64,000 nucleotides of DNA, from NCBI GenBank assembly GCA_009760855.2, contig WPIO01000001.1, positions 15,487,001 to 15,551,000 of the forward strand. The letters are read 5' to 3'. This DNA is from Cristatella mucedo (lineage: Eukaryota > Bryozoa > Phylactolaemata > Cristatellidae). Made by a program: the position numbers and the translations under genes. Numbering within the stretch: position 1 is the first letter of the stretch; each line of letters opens with the position of its first letter. This document shows positions 1-32,200 of this stretch, one piece after another. The notes below the pieces were generated by a model. That model made no database searches and was not told where the DNA came from. It was given only the letters and a program-made list of their open reading frames with translations.

Positions 1-137
1 ACTTTGCTTTACGACCCAGGTCGTGCATTCGAGTCGTGCAGTTGGCAGTCCTTTATTTCTCACTGCAAGAGGGGGTGATAACCATTAAGGCTTTTCTGCC
101 TCTGTATAAATGTGGTTGTTGAATCAGCCACTAACCA
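1..137 (+). mobile_element. S2-related SINE fragment
   Basis: TTTACGACCCAGGTCGTGCA, TTCGAGTCGTGCAGTTGGCA (box B), then CTCTGTATAAATGTGGTTGT and TGAATCAGCC. The 5' end is cut by the window edge. A LINE-A 3' end follows directly. Confidence 0.6.
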
Positions 138-300
138 CACTTGACCCGGTGCATGTCACCCCTAACCATGTAATTCATGTTGTTTATCAAGCACGATACC
201 ACTTACCGTTCGATCGTGTTTCCTTTGCAGCAAATGTAAAGCATCTAGAAAGAGATCGAGTTCTCTGAGAGCACTTTATCGAGGGTATTATTATAGCTAT
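138..300 (+). mobile_element. LINE-A 3' end
   Basis: Has the 3' UTR motif CACCCCTAACCATGT, then CAGCAAATGTAAAGC, AGAAAGAGATCGAGTTCTCTG and a short ATT tail, shared with the longer copies. 5'-truncated. Confidence 0.75.
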
Positions 301-22158
<21,858 letters not shown>

Positions 22159-22613
22159 ACGTTTGACCTTCGTTTCGCTGCAGCCTAGGCTCGAACTAGC
22201 AAAACGTGCTGTTATTAGCATTGCTTCCCACCCTCATTGACCACCCATTTGCCCATCCTTTTTGTCCTCGGCCTTCTCCTGGCTCGTTGATGTGCACAGG
22301 TGACAGAGCTCTGCTGCATCACGTGACGAGTGGCACGTGCTGTGGAAATCAGCACCGCGGGCGAGTCGCTGTTAGTGGACATATTAGCATGCTTGTCCCG
22401 TTGCTGCCTTCAGCTTTTGCATACCCATTGTTACAACTGAGCACCTGCCGACCGGAAGCCGGTGCATCATTAATCAGACTCATTCCATGCAGATGCTCCC
22501 TCAGCTATGTTATTATGATCGAATACTTGAATGAGCTTAATTTTTTTTTGTAAGTGATGCTTTGTCACATGCTAGTTCGTAATATTACAAACAACGCGAT
22601 ATGGTTGTAATCT

Positions 22614-22619
22614 AATAAA
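22614..22619 (+). terminator. Probable polyadenylation signal of PPP1R16
   Basis: AATAAA lies 456 nt after the stop codon and before the first downstream repeat (from about 22805). No nearer AATAAA was seen in the 3' region. Confidence 0.5.
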
Positions 22620-22804
22620 AACACTTGGTCCTACCTACCGTGCTCAGTATAGTCTGTGTATAGTCAGTCCTACAACTTGAAAGGCCGTGCAAACAACCAG
22701 GCAATCTTTAACTTGTCAGGTGAAACGTGAAACACTCGACCGATCGGCTCCTATCCTATCGGATCCTAGAGAGGTTTTCAACATCGAGTATAATCCGGCA
22801 AATT

Positions 22805-22950
22805 ATAATAGTGGTAGAACATTTGTATTATGACCTAAAAGAATTAAAGCTCGTTCTAAGCACTTGACGTATGCTGGAAGGAATCGTTTCAACCGACTAG
22901 TGATAATGACATGCACAATTTTATTACACCTAAGCGTACAAAGGACTGTT
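22805..22950 (-). mobile_element. LINE-A 3' end, degraded
   Basis: Reads ACATTTGTATTATGACC, AAGAATTAAAGCTCGTTCTA, AGCACTTGACGTATGCTGG, then AATGACATGCACAA. These are the antisense LINE-A terminus and 3' UTR phrases with many substitutions. Confidence 0.5.
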
Positions 22951-22954
22951 CAGC

Positions 22955-23365
22955 TTTTCCTTTTTTCCTGTTCACTTTTCCTACTCTCCTGTGCATGATC
23001 CAGTGCATGTAGCCAACCGGTGGTCTTACTAACCAACAGCCCTGGGCACAATTTTATCATGCCTAAGAAAACATGTAAAGAGAAGTTCAGCTTTGTCTTT
23101 TCTTCCCTGTTTGATTTGCCTACTTTCCTGTGCATGATGCAATGCATGTCACCAACCAGGGGTCGTACCAACAGCACTGGGCACCTTCTTGCGTCATTTT
23201 GCATGATTGTGTAAGGATGATATTTGGGTGCGTTTGCATGTTCGGTTAAGCGTGACACCTCCTTTGTCATTAACTCGTTATTTCTTCACTTGCAGCAAGT
23301 TTTAAAGCGCCTAGGCAGAGATTTGGTTCTCTTTGGGCGCTTGCAAAAGACATTGTTGTTCTCTT
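22955..23365 (+). mobile_element. Third repeat family (C), LINE-like 3' end, internally duplicated
   Basis: Ends CTTGCAGCAAGTTTTAAAGC, GCCTAGGCAGAGATTTGGTT, like a distant LINE-A terminus. It carries two copies of a roughly 110-nt unit containing CCTGTGCATGATSCARTGCA and CAACAGCMCTGGGCAC. A related single-unit copy lies at 38515-38758. Confidence 0.5.
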
Positions 23366-23417
23366 GTGAACTCCCACGGTAGGAGCAATGCTGTGAAGAA
23401 CAGTTGGATCTGTTGAT

Positions 23418-23819
23418 TCATTTTAGGGAATGGGGCAAAAGAGAATGAATGCAAAAGAGCTTTTTAATGGAAAGACGCTGGTGCTTAAGGTGTGCTTCAT
23501 ACTTCACTTTGAAAAATCTACCTATCATCTTTATGCAGTCCAGCTTAAGTCTGGCCACGTTTGCGTTTAGTTCACTTTCTAAGCTTGCTCGCTGCCTAGG
23601 CCCTGTCGCCGAATAGGCCAAGTGATTTGTAGACGTTATCTCGAAGCGCCAGTTGTTAACGTGTGGTGCCCTCTGAGGAGGTATGACATAGCGAGCTTGT
23701 AAGAAATCCACAGCGGTATTAAAGGCTTCGCCAGCCGGTAAAGAATCTAGCTTGGCAAAAGTGAACATCTTTGGCAAAAACCATCCCTGTCCAGCTTGAG
23801 CTCCGTGTGAACGACGCAT
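23418..23819 (-). other. Open frame of 133 codons, unidentified
   Basis: It encodes a mixed-composition peptide with stretches such as FAKLDSLPAGEAFNTAVDF, NNWRFEITSTNHLAYSATG and ELNANVARLKLDCIKMIG. It lacks low-complexity bias and looks more protein-like than other unexplained frames here. No splice-bounded model or family could be assigned. It may be an exon of a minus-strand gene, a gag-like fragment of a transposon, or chance. Confidence 0.25.
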
Positions 23820-24691
23820 CGGAAGTGCTCATTTTTATGATAAGTATTATTTTTTATATCTGGACTAGCAGATTGGTCTGCCTATAGGGGACAAGTCCTG
23901 TCAACGTGTCACAGGGTCGGCCGAAACGCCTCCAGTCAGTGAATAAGGCAATTCAATTGATTGCTACGTCTGCGGCGTCATAATTCAAGCTTAGCCATAC
24001 TCTTAAAACGAAGGCGCTTTGTACGACCTAGTTCTTAGTAAAGACACCCGATGAACACGAAATACCAACACCTACTATAGATCAGGTGCTCACGGATGTT
24101 CGCGGGCGTGTGCAGAACTGACAGGCGTAAGTATTTGTCATGATTGCGTAGCACATATTGTGCAGCCATCGAATTACTCTTAAATCTCCTTTATACGATA
24201 AGTCTTGCTTCTTTCTTGCTTTGGTCTTTGTTCTCGTAGGAAGTTAACACTTGTTGGAAGTTGGCTCGGTTGATTTTCTTTAAGTCATGCTTCTCGCTTG
24301 CTCCACCTCCAGAGCGATCGTGGGAAAATTGTTTTTGTTAGGGAAGTAAGTATGCACCTACCGATGAATTTAAAGCTCCCGAGATTACCTTTTTCGCCCT
24401 AAGCCTCGTGACCCGATTCTTATATGAAGAGCTCGTTGTGTCCTACAGACAGGGACTCTCCTGGAACGCATCGATGGCTTTGCCAGCTAAGTTGTCCGCT
24501 GAGCTTTTCAAAGCCACGAAGAAGGCGTGCCCTTGGTGGCGCTTTTGTTCGGTCGGTCATATTTTAAGTGGCGGCGCAGTCGTGGCCAAGAATAGATCCA
24601 AACTTAGCTTCTGTGTATCCAGTTTTTCACAAGTCTTGATACTGCCCCTGTCTTGGTGACCTATGGATCAACTATTGAATACGCGTATATA
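23820..24691. other. Intergenic, nothing recognised
   Basis: Short frames only, no family motifs. Confidence 0.5.
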
Positions 24692-24840
24692 TGTAGCCGA
24701 GTTCCTGGGGTCAGAGGCTATTTCCCGCCAAACCCTGCCATACTCCGGCCACGCTGCCGCTCGCCATGCCGCCGAGCTAGGGTAAGACGAGCGGCCGTCA
24801 GGTTAAACATCTTTATAACGCATGCGCCAACAACAACAGG
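24692..24840 (+). repeat. GC-rich interspersed repeat, copy 1
   Basis: About 150 bp matching 60080-60230: TGTAGCCGAGTTCC, GGGTCAGAGGCTATTTCCCG, CCATACTCCGGCCACGC, GAGCTAGGGTAAGACGAGCG, CAACAACAG. Homology begins with TG and ends near CA. No coding capacity or family assignment. Confidence 0.65.
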
Positions 24841-24905
24841 CCTGGGTACATATATATGTGGGTGTGTGTGTGCGCGCTCGCACGTTCGCGAGTGTGTGTG
24901 TGTGT

Positions 24906-24995
24906 GTGTGTCCATCTGTAACTCCGAAAAGAGTATGTGGGTGTTACGCAGGAGAGTTTTTCATCGCACACTCAAACCTATGCGGTTTTTGGACT
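24906..24995 (-). mobile_element. LINE-B 3' terminal stub
   Basis: CCATCTGTAACTCCGAAAAG, GGGTGTTACGCAGGAGAGTT and CATCGCACACTCAAACCTAT match the LINE-B 3' end; the homology then stops. Confidence 0.6.
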
Positions 24996-25250
24996 GACGG
25001 TTTAAATCCGGCTGTAGAGAGAAGCTGAAGGGCTAACCGGATATGGGCAAGTCGGCTTTTGCTAATGAATTACTTGTGCGCCGGTTCAATCCATACCTCG
25101 AACCTAGGTACGAAACTAGAGCTAGCATGTGCTAAAAGTAAGTTGCTCTGGAATGAAGATAAATCCTCAACTGATCAAAACAGGCTGTTTTAATCTCATA
25201 CTAGTCTAGTTTCAATTCAATAGCCTTCAATTCTCCGCGTATGTGGTTAC

Positions 25251-25473
25251 ATAAAAATAAATAAAATTCATTTTTATAGCGCCCTAAAAATATATATATA
25301 TATAATATATCTCAAATTTAATCTCTATTCTGGCGCTTCACTTATGCCTCCGGTCTCTATTCAGGCGCTTCACGTATGTCATGGGGCTCGAACCCACGGG
25401 GCCTCGGTTGTCGAATACATTCACCTTGACCTCGGTCGTTAGGTGAGCCCTTTAATCACTGGGCCAAACCAGC
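25251..25473 (-). mobile_element. S1 SINE with internal duplication
   Basis: Minus strand: GCTGGTTTGGCCCAGTGATT, GTGGGTTCGAGCCCC, then TACGTGAAGCGCCTGAATAG, AGA, followed by a second partial copy of the same end (GGCATAAGTGAAGCGCCAGA, ATAGAGATTAAAT) and TATAAAAATGAATTTTATT. Confidence 0.65.
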
Positions 25474-25546
25474 GTGGCAGTGAGTGGGTGGGCGGAGAGT
25501 GCTAGTCCAGTTGAGGATGCAGAACACGAAAGCAGCAGCTTCGCGC

Positions 25547-25680
25547 CCACACTTCACGACTCAGGTCGCGGGTTCGAGTCCAGCAGCAGGCAATTCTGTA
25601 CTGCCCACCGAAAGCAGGAGTGAAAGAATTGAAGGCTATTCTGCCTCTATACGGCAGCTTAGGCTTTTCGGCCGCTTTTT
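25547..25680 (+). mobile_element. S2-related SINE
   Basis: ACACTTCACGACTCAGGTCG, CGGGTTCGAGTCC (box B), CAGGCAATTCTGTACTGCCC, ACCGAAAGCAGGAG, GGCTATTCTGCCTCTATAC. Confidence 0.6.
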
Positions 25681-26922
25681 AAATGGGGTAACTAAATAGG
25701 CTTACTTTTAGATTCGGGCGTAGTGAATTTTCCACAGTCGCTATCGCAATCCGTTGCAGCCGTCGGCTTGCTGGCGGCCGGTCACTGCCCGCGCCACCTA
25801 GCGCCCAAGCTGGCAGCGGAAGCCAAGCTTCCGGCCCTTTCTTCTCGCTCGTAAGCGAATGGCGGCGGTAGCAGATGGACGACTTGCTTCGAAACGCACG
25901 CTTTTTCGCTACGCTCAATTCCGCTGCCGCCCGCCCCCTCCGAGATAAGGCCACGACGGCTGCTGATACGCACTATTCCTCGCAGCGAGGCAGCTCTTTT
26001 TGGTGACGCACCGTCGCCTACGATTCTCTTACCGCCCGAAATAAAATGTGTGCTCGTTTCTGGCAATGCACTGCCACAGCTGTCGTGCTCCTGCTGTGCA
26101 TGAACAGACCGCCGGTGCATGAACAGACCGGCCTAGTCGCGAGATCGGCGCCCCGAAGCCTAGGACCAAATCCTCGTCCTCGGAAAGATCCAGAGGCTTC
26201 TCGAGTTCGGCGAAAGGCCTGCCACTTGCTCGTCGCCGGTCAGGAATAAATCTCCCGCTGGGCAAGAAATCACAATCGCCTAAATAGCCCAAGCGCTCTC
26301 GAGCTAGCCCACGCGGTCTCGACGCCATTTTGAGGGTCTGGCCAGCTCGGACGAGGATCGATCCGCGTCGGCCAGCGTTAACGCTCAATTAAACAGCAGC
26401 CGCCGCCCTGACGTTTACAATCGGAAACAAGGGCGACAGCAACGTGGGCAACGCCGCCGCTCGATGGCGCCTTCATTGATTCACTTTTATGGCAATTTCG
26501 TTACGACGTAATTAAAGACAAAGCGACGTATTATGAACGCCTATCGATTTTCGTCTAACGTGCTGCGGCTAAGACTATAGAGGGACTAGCGTGCGACGCT
26601 CGTAAGGCAGCGGTTAATCGCCGAGCAGAACCGTGTCACCGGCATAGTCTTCGGGCAGAGTGGGACCGAGAGAGCGGGTCGCAAGGACGCGATCGGATCG
26701 TGGCCACCGACGGATTACGCGCCTCCGCTCGCTCAATCCTATTGCCGGCTGACTGACGCCGTTCGGCCCGCTAGACAGAGAGAGGGAGAGAGCCTGCGGC
26801 GGCCGGCGATGCACAGCTCACGGGGCGGGAGGCTCGTCGGTCGATACGACAACTAGTTCTTCGGGCCACCATCTTAACTCGACGACCGGCACCTTGGGGG
26901 TCGAGCGCCCGCTATCGTCGAC

Positions 26923-28479
26923 ATGGAGTGCGCCGCCTCGTGCAAGCTGTGCAGCCGTAGCTTCCTCGTTGAGGTCGTCGTGCTGCTGTTCCACGTCTGC
27001 ACGTCGCTGGTGGAGCCCGCCGTAAAGATACACATCTACGAGACGCTGTGCCGCACGCTCAACTTCACTAGCTGCTCGTCTCTGCCGGTCAACGCCGAGC
27101 TGGAGGACGCCATCCAGTCGGCGGCGGCTCGCTGGGTCGTCTATGCCAAGCTGACGCGCTACCTGCCTGCGCTCGTCATGTGCCTGTTCTGCGGCGCCTG
27201 GAGCGACAACATCGGCCGAAAGGTGCCCATGCTGTTTCCGCTCGTTGGAACGCTCCTGTCGGCGCTGGTCTACCTCGTCAGCTACGCGGATGGCGTCGAC
27301 GCGCTCGCCACGGTCGTGGCCGGCACGCTGATCGCGGGCCTGTGTGGCGACGTCGGCGTCATGACGATGGCCGTGTACAGCTACGTCGTGGACGTCACCG
27401 AGAGGGAGGAGCGAACTCGGCGGCTCGGCCGCCTCGTGGCCATGATCTACTTCGGCCAGTTCGTCGGCTCGCTCCTGGTCGCCGTGCTCGTGCAGGTGGC
27501 GTCGGTGCACAGCATCTTCGTCACGGCAGCGACCGTCTGCTGCCTCGACATCGTCGCCGTCGTCACACTGCTGCAGGAGAGCCTGCCCGAGACGACGCGC
27601 ACCGTCGTCGTGTGCCGGCCCGAGTATGTTTCGCAGACGATGCGCGTGGTGGCTCGACGGCGGCCCGGCTCGCAGCGCGCCCACGTGCTGCTCATCATAG
27701 CCGCGATCGTGCTCAACCAGGCGTGCCTCGCCGGCGAGCTGGACGTCACCATGTTCTTCGTGCGCCACCGGCCGCTCCACTGGACGTCGGCGTACTACAG
27801 CTACTACGTGGCCGGCGGCCACCTGTTCTCGGCCGTCGGCGCCGTCGTCCTGCTGCCGCTGCTCGCCTCGCGCTACCGCATCGATGACTTCTCCATCATG
27901 ATGGCCGCGCTCGGCTTCAAGGTGGTACAGGTCACGTGGACATCGTTCGCCATCGAGACGTGGATGGTGTACAGCGGCCTACCGTTCATGACCGTGGCGG
28001 CCATGCTCGTGCCGGCGCTCAAGTCGGCGCTCAGCAAGCTGCTGCAGGAGCGCGAGGTCGGCAAGATCTTCGGCCTGTCATCGTTCGGCGAGACACTGTG
28101 CACGTTCGTGGGCGCCATGGTGTATCCCAACATCTACGCCGTCACGGTGCACTGGTTCAACGGCCTGTCGTTCATCGTCGAGGCCCTGGTGTACGTCGTC
28201 GTGTTCGGAGTGGTGCTCTGGCTGTCCGCCGACACGGCTGCCTACGTGTGCACGTCGGTAGGCCCAGCCGCTGCCGCTGCAACCGGCGTCACCGCCGACG
28301 ACAACCCTGCCGAGGCGATCGCAGCCGGCTCCGGCGACATGGACGAGCGGACGGACCTCGCTAGTAACCCCGACGGCTCGGCGATCCAAGGAGGCGGAGC
28401 CGACGACTACGCGTACGACGCTCGCGAGAACCAGTCGGAGGGAACGCTGGTTCGGCCAGGAAAAGCGGCCAAGGTCTGA
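26923..28479 (+). CDS. SLC46: SLC46-family major facilitator transporter, 518 aa, uninterrupted
   Basis: SLC46 proteins are proton-coupled solute carriers (SLC46A1 carries folate; A2/A3 are lysosomal). Seen: first helix near residues 13-30, an extracellular loop with NFTS (47-50) and paired cysteines, then LFCGAWSDNIGRK (88-100), the MFS loop 2-3 signature as SLC46 carries it. Next come VVDVTEREER (155-163), helix-rich segments to about residue 435, and EREVGKIFG (376-384) in the second half. The last 80 residues form a charged Gly/Ala/Asp-rich tail; typical members are about 450-475 aa, so the excess is there. The start ATG has a good context (GACATGG). The reading frame has no intron. GC is very high, unlike the repeat-rich flanks. 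Substrate cannot be told; A1, A2 and A3 are not separable by eye. Confidence 0.85.
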   Translation: MECAASCKLCSRSFLVEVVVLLFHVCTSLVEPAVKIHIYETLCRTLNFTSCSSLPVNAELEDAIQSAAARWVVYAKLTRYLPALVMCLFCGAWSDNIGRKVPMLFPLVGTLLSALVYLVSYADGVDALATVVAGTLIAGLCGDVGVMTMAVYSYVVDVTEREERTRRLGRLVAMIYFGQFVGSLLVAVLVQVASVHSIFVTAATVCCLDIVAVVTLLQESLPETTRTVVVCRPEYVSQTMRVVARRRPGSQRAHVLLIIAAIVLNQACLAGELDVTMFFVRHRPLHWTSAYYSYYVAGGHLFSAVGAVVLLPLLASRYRIDDFSIMMAALGFKVVQVTWTSFAIETWMVYSGLPFMTVAAMLVPALKSALSKLLQEREVGKIFGLSSFGETLCTFVGAMVYPNIYAVTVHWFNGLSFIVEALVYVVVFGVVLWLSADTAAYVCTSVGPAAAAATGVTADDNPAEAIAAGSGDMDERTDLASNPDGSAIQGGGADDYAYDARENQSEGTLVRPGKAAKV

Positions 28480-28678
28480 ATAGTCCCCCCCCCCCTTGTC
28501 GTGCGCCCCCTGACTCGAGCCGCCCCACGCCGCCAAAGTGGTGTGCTGACAGTGGCGAGAGATCGGCGGAGAGACGCTTACACAGCTGCCGGCGCTACTG
28601 CCGCGGCCGACTCGGTAGCATAATAGGTGCTTTTCTCTTTCGCGCCCGTCACAGTGGCGCCGGTTTTTTCGGGAGCCG

Positions 28679-28815
28679 CCGATCGTAGGGAGAGACTCTC
28701 GGCGGATCGCCTGTCATATGCCGATCGTAGGGAGAGACTCTCGGCGGATCGCCTGTCATATGCCGATCGTAGGGAGAGACTCTCGGCGGATCGCCTGTCA
28801 TATGCCGATCGTAGG
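28679..28815. repeat. 42-bp tandem repeat, three full units plus 11 bp
   Basis: Units start at 28679, 28721 and 28763, each CCGATCGTAGGGAGAGACTC followed by TCGGCGGATCGCCTGTCATA and TG. The three units appear identical. The partial fourth begins at 28805. It lies 200 bp after the SLC46 stop. The unit is a multiple of three, so frames stay open on both strands. Confidence 0.9.
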
Positions 28816-29249
28816 CTGATCCTATGCCGGCTGGCGATGCCGAAGCCGAGCGGTTGCCGCGTTCCAGCCGGACGAGGGACAATCGGCTGCGTCGTGTCGT
28901 GCGAGTCTGTGCGTGCAGGGCTGCGTGTCGTGTCAGCCTTTGGCCTTGGACTCCCGCCACTCGGGCCGTTCTCGAGCCTTCGTAGGTTCGTCAACTGGAC
29001 GGGCTTCGGAATCGCATTAGAGAGCGGTCCCCCGCTCAATTAATTGCTCACGAGAAAGGCAAATAGCTAGCGGCAGCACTGCGGCAGCTGGCGACCACCT
29101 TCCTGCCCCGCCAGTGCGAAGGTTTACCTATTGCAAGGCTGTCTAGAACGCCCACTGCCGCCTAGCGATCAGCGAGTTCCACTCGATGGCGACAACCGTG
29201 CGCTCAATTAAAGACGTCCCAACTTCGTAGTTTCGCATACGTAGATCGC

Positions 29250-32200
29250 GTTTAGGACATCAAAAAATCGATAGTGGCGTGCTGGCCCCAATCGTTTGCA
29301 GCTAGGTATCGCGTCCAATTGTGTTGCTTCCTCAGTTGTCTATGAGAAGCGACCCAGCCGCCTATCGGGTTCTCTATCCGCAAATATTGCCACCTGCGTG
29401 GCCTGCAGTTCCGTGGCTCCTGTCCACGGTAGAGCCCGTAAATGTCCGGCATCCTATCGAAACCGACAAAAGGAAGTTGGGCGTTGCCGCCTCGAAACTT
29501 ACGAAGTGGCTCTGGGCCTACGTTACTGCACCAAAATTGCATTAGCTGCAAGAGTTTACCGTCATCCGCGATTGGCTGAACTAGTTTTTGTCTCTAACTT
29601 TCTCATTTTTCACCGCCAGCGTCATCAAATCTGGTGGCCAAATATATTTTTACGCCCGAACCTTTAACGCTGTCGTCTTTACCGGAGAGGCTACACGCGG
29701 CGTAGGCAGCCCATTCTTCGGAAACGTGACGGTCGATCGCTTTCCAAAGTTTTCTTTCTTATCTTACCAAGAAAGTTATAGTCTCGAGTCATTCCTTCTG
29801 CGGCTGAACGAGTTAGCTGAGATAGCCAAGCCCCGATTAGGCAATAGCGGTCGCTTAGGGCCGGTGATTCGGCCATTTGTTTTTACGTTTTCCTTCCAGC
29901 TCAATCTTGCGGCCATCTAGCACGTGCATGATTTTACCCACTCACTTTGCGGAGGGGTCGAAATCAATAGACCACAGATGCCTACGGACTAGGCTGAATC
30001 CTATTGCACTCGCCCCAAATTCCTGACGTATCTGTCAGCTTCATCGCCTATCAATGCACAGCAGGCAAATCGACACGGAGTACGCGTTTGCAATAAGCCA
30101 CCAGGCTTTTGCAGTATCTCGAAGACGTCATTTTTTACTATCAACTTGGGTAACATTTGATAGCTACGGTGGCTTAATTATGCAACAAATTTGATTCAGA
30201 TATGGTGTATCGGCAGGACGTGAAATCTCTATTTCAATATCAAATATATCGAAACTGGGTAATGTATTTTCACGTGCTTTGCCTTGTTTTGTGTGACTAT
30301 CTTGGTTCTTCGTTAAGCGATTAGGTTTCTAGTTGAGTTCTGCTTTTATACATATGTTAGAAGATTAAGTAGCGATGACGAACACTGCTAAAATAAGCTG
30401 CTTTTCGAAGATTGCATGTCGACCCACACCGGGGACAGTAGATGGCATGAAGTTTCGCTGTCTGTCATACAACGAGTTTTTTACTTGTGATACATGACCA
30501 TGAAAGCTTTCTAGTTTTCTAGCAGCGGCACAACGTCGAGCTCGTTATCGTATTAATGTTTCTCCTAAAATATTCAAAAGAATAGTTGACTGAGTCACTG
30601 GAATTTAGAATTGTCTTGTTGGATAGTAGTTTAGTGTGCTACCCTGCTCTTTCAGAACATTAAGCGTTGATTAAATCTGTACCCGTCATTTTTGTTTCAA
30701 CCTCATAGTGATGGACGCTCCAGGGGTCCCCAAAGGAAAAACATACAGATTTATGTAGATGGACGTGCTTCAATTGTGAGCAAAGCCATCCATCACTTAG
30801 GATTACATGCAACTGAATCAGCTCTAAATTCACATAGAAGCCAATACTGGCGTCGACAGCATCCGAAAGAGCGAATTTTTATTTTTGACCAAGTTTGAAA
30901 AACTGGTTACAATGAAGTAACTTCTTCTCGTGAAATTGGATGCTTGGCCGCCTTGAGACTCAAATTAATCTTAGCCCTGGCTATCGAGCTACAATGCGAC
31001 CCATTATCAGGCTACAATGCGACCCATTATCAGGCTACAGTGCGACAGAAGAGCCGCACTGGCATTCGCTCTATACAAAATTGCAATGAAAAGCAGGCCT
31101 ACAGGCTACAGGACTCGAAGAAACATCTTGTAGGGTCGCTTTGTACAGTACTAGAACCTCATCTGAGCTTCGCTAAGACCCAATACGTTTGAATTGATCT
31201 TTCCTTCATAGTTAAATTGGTGCCTTGATGCACTTCAGGTTGCGTTGGAGTTGCGGAATGTTTTTCGGGGTTTTCCCGGTTATTGGGCGTGACAAGTGTG
31301 GCAGCATGCTGCAAGCCCTACTGTGGCACTACTGTGTATCACATTTCTGAGATAGAAACGTCGATTTCGCCTTGAACACTAGGAATGCAGCAGACATCGT
31401 GTACCTCTGCTGGGACAGTAGATGTATCCGGTACTTGTTGCATTGCCGTCCAAATAGAAACCGACACGAATGAATCTACATGAACTATTTTGGGTGAATT
31501 CTGTTCAGCACAATATAACAGGAAGTGTAATAATCGACGAATCGAAACGCACTGAATAATAGCAAAACCAACCAGGAGTGCGAGTCAAGTAAAATTAACA
31601 CGGGATAGATATTTCATTCTAAGTTTACTGTCACGATCCTTGTCCGCTAAAAATGGGTAAATTAGATGGCACAAGGCGCCCAGGTAAGTAACCACACTCT
31701 CCCAAACAGCGTTAACCGAAGGGGTCGACATGGCGCACCTGGGCCTCTGCCTGCTTATGTTAGTGGCCAACCTCGCCGAAAGTTTGACCACACAATATAC
31801 CTCGTCGTGAACTTTTATCAACGGACTTGTCCTCGTTATATCGGTTCCAAGTCGCTCATTTCTCGGTGCACCCACACAAGCGAGCCGTATACAAATCTCC
31901 TTTGAACCATCCTTTTCAATCCTTATTTAGAAGATGTCCACCGAAACAAATATCACAATTCCTAGGTATTACCTCGCCATTACATGGCATATGGTGGCAG
32001 TTTAAAAAAGGAGCTAATGCAACCGTCTACTGCCTATTCTCCATTGAAAGCTTCGAGCATGAAAGTATTGCGGGGTTTTGTGGCCATGACATTCTTGCTG
32101 CCAGAATGCAAACGTTTGACAATCTAGTTGAGGTCCAACCGACATTGCTATCAACGAGCAGGTCACATTTCGCCGAAGAGCTCCCATCTAACGAAAGCCT

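Larger units (their letters stand above)
25690..29250. promoter_or_regulatory. GC/CpG-rich block around the SLC46 gene
   Basis: From about 25.7 kb composition switches to high GC with frequent CG dinucleotides. This continues through the transporter ORF to about 29.2 kb, then falls. The upstream 1.2 kb has no long reading frame with recognisable homology and probably holds promoter and 5' UTR. No TATA box was convincingly placed. Confidence 0.5.

Noticed and set aside
26818-27822. A 334-codon open frame on the minus strand
   Set aside because: It mirrors the GC-rich SLC46 gene in antisense. Its product is Arg/His/Asp-rich without any domain, a usual shadow of high-GC3 coding sequence.
28679-28815. 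CRISPR-like array
   Set aside because: Units abut without spacers and the context is animal DNA; it is a minisatellite.
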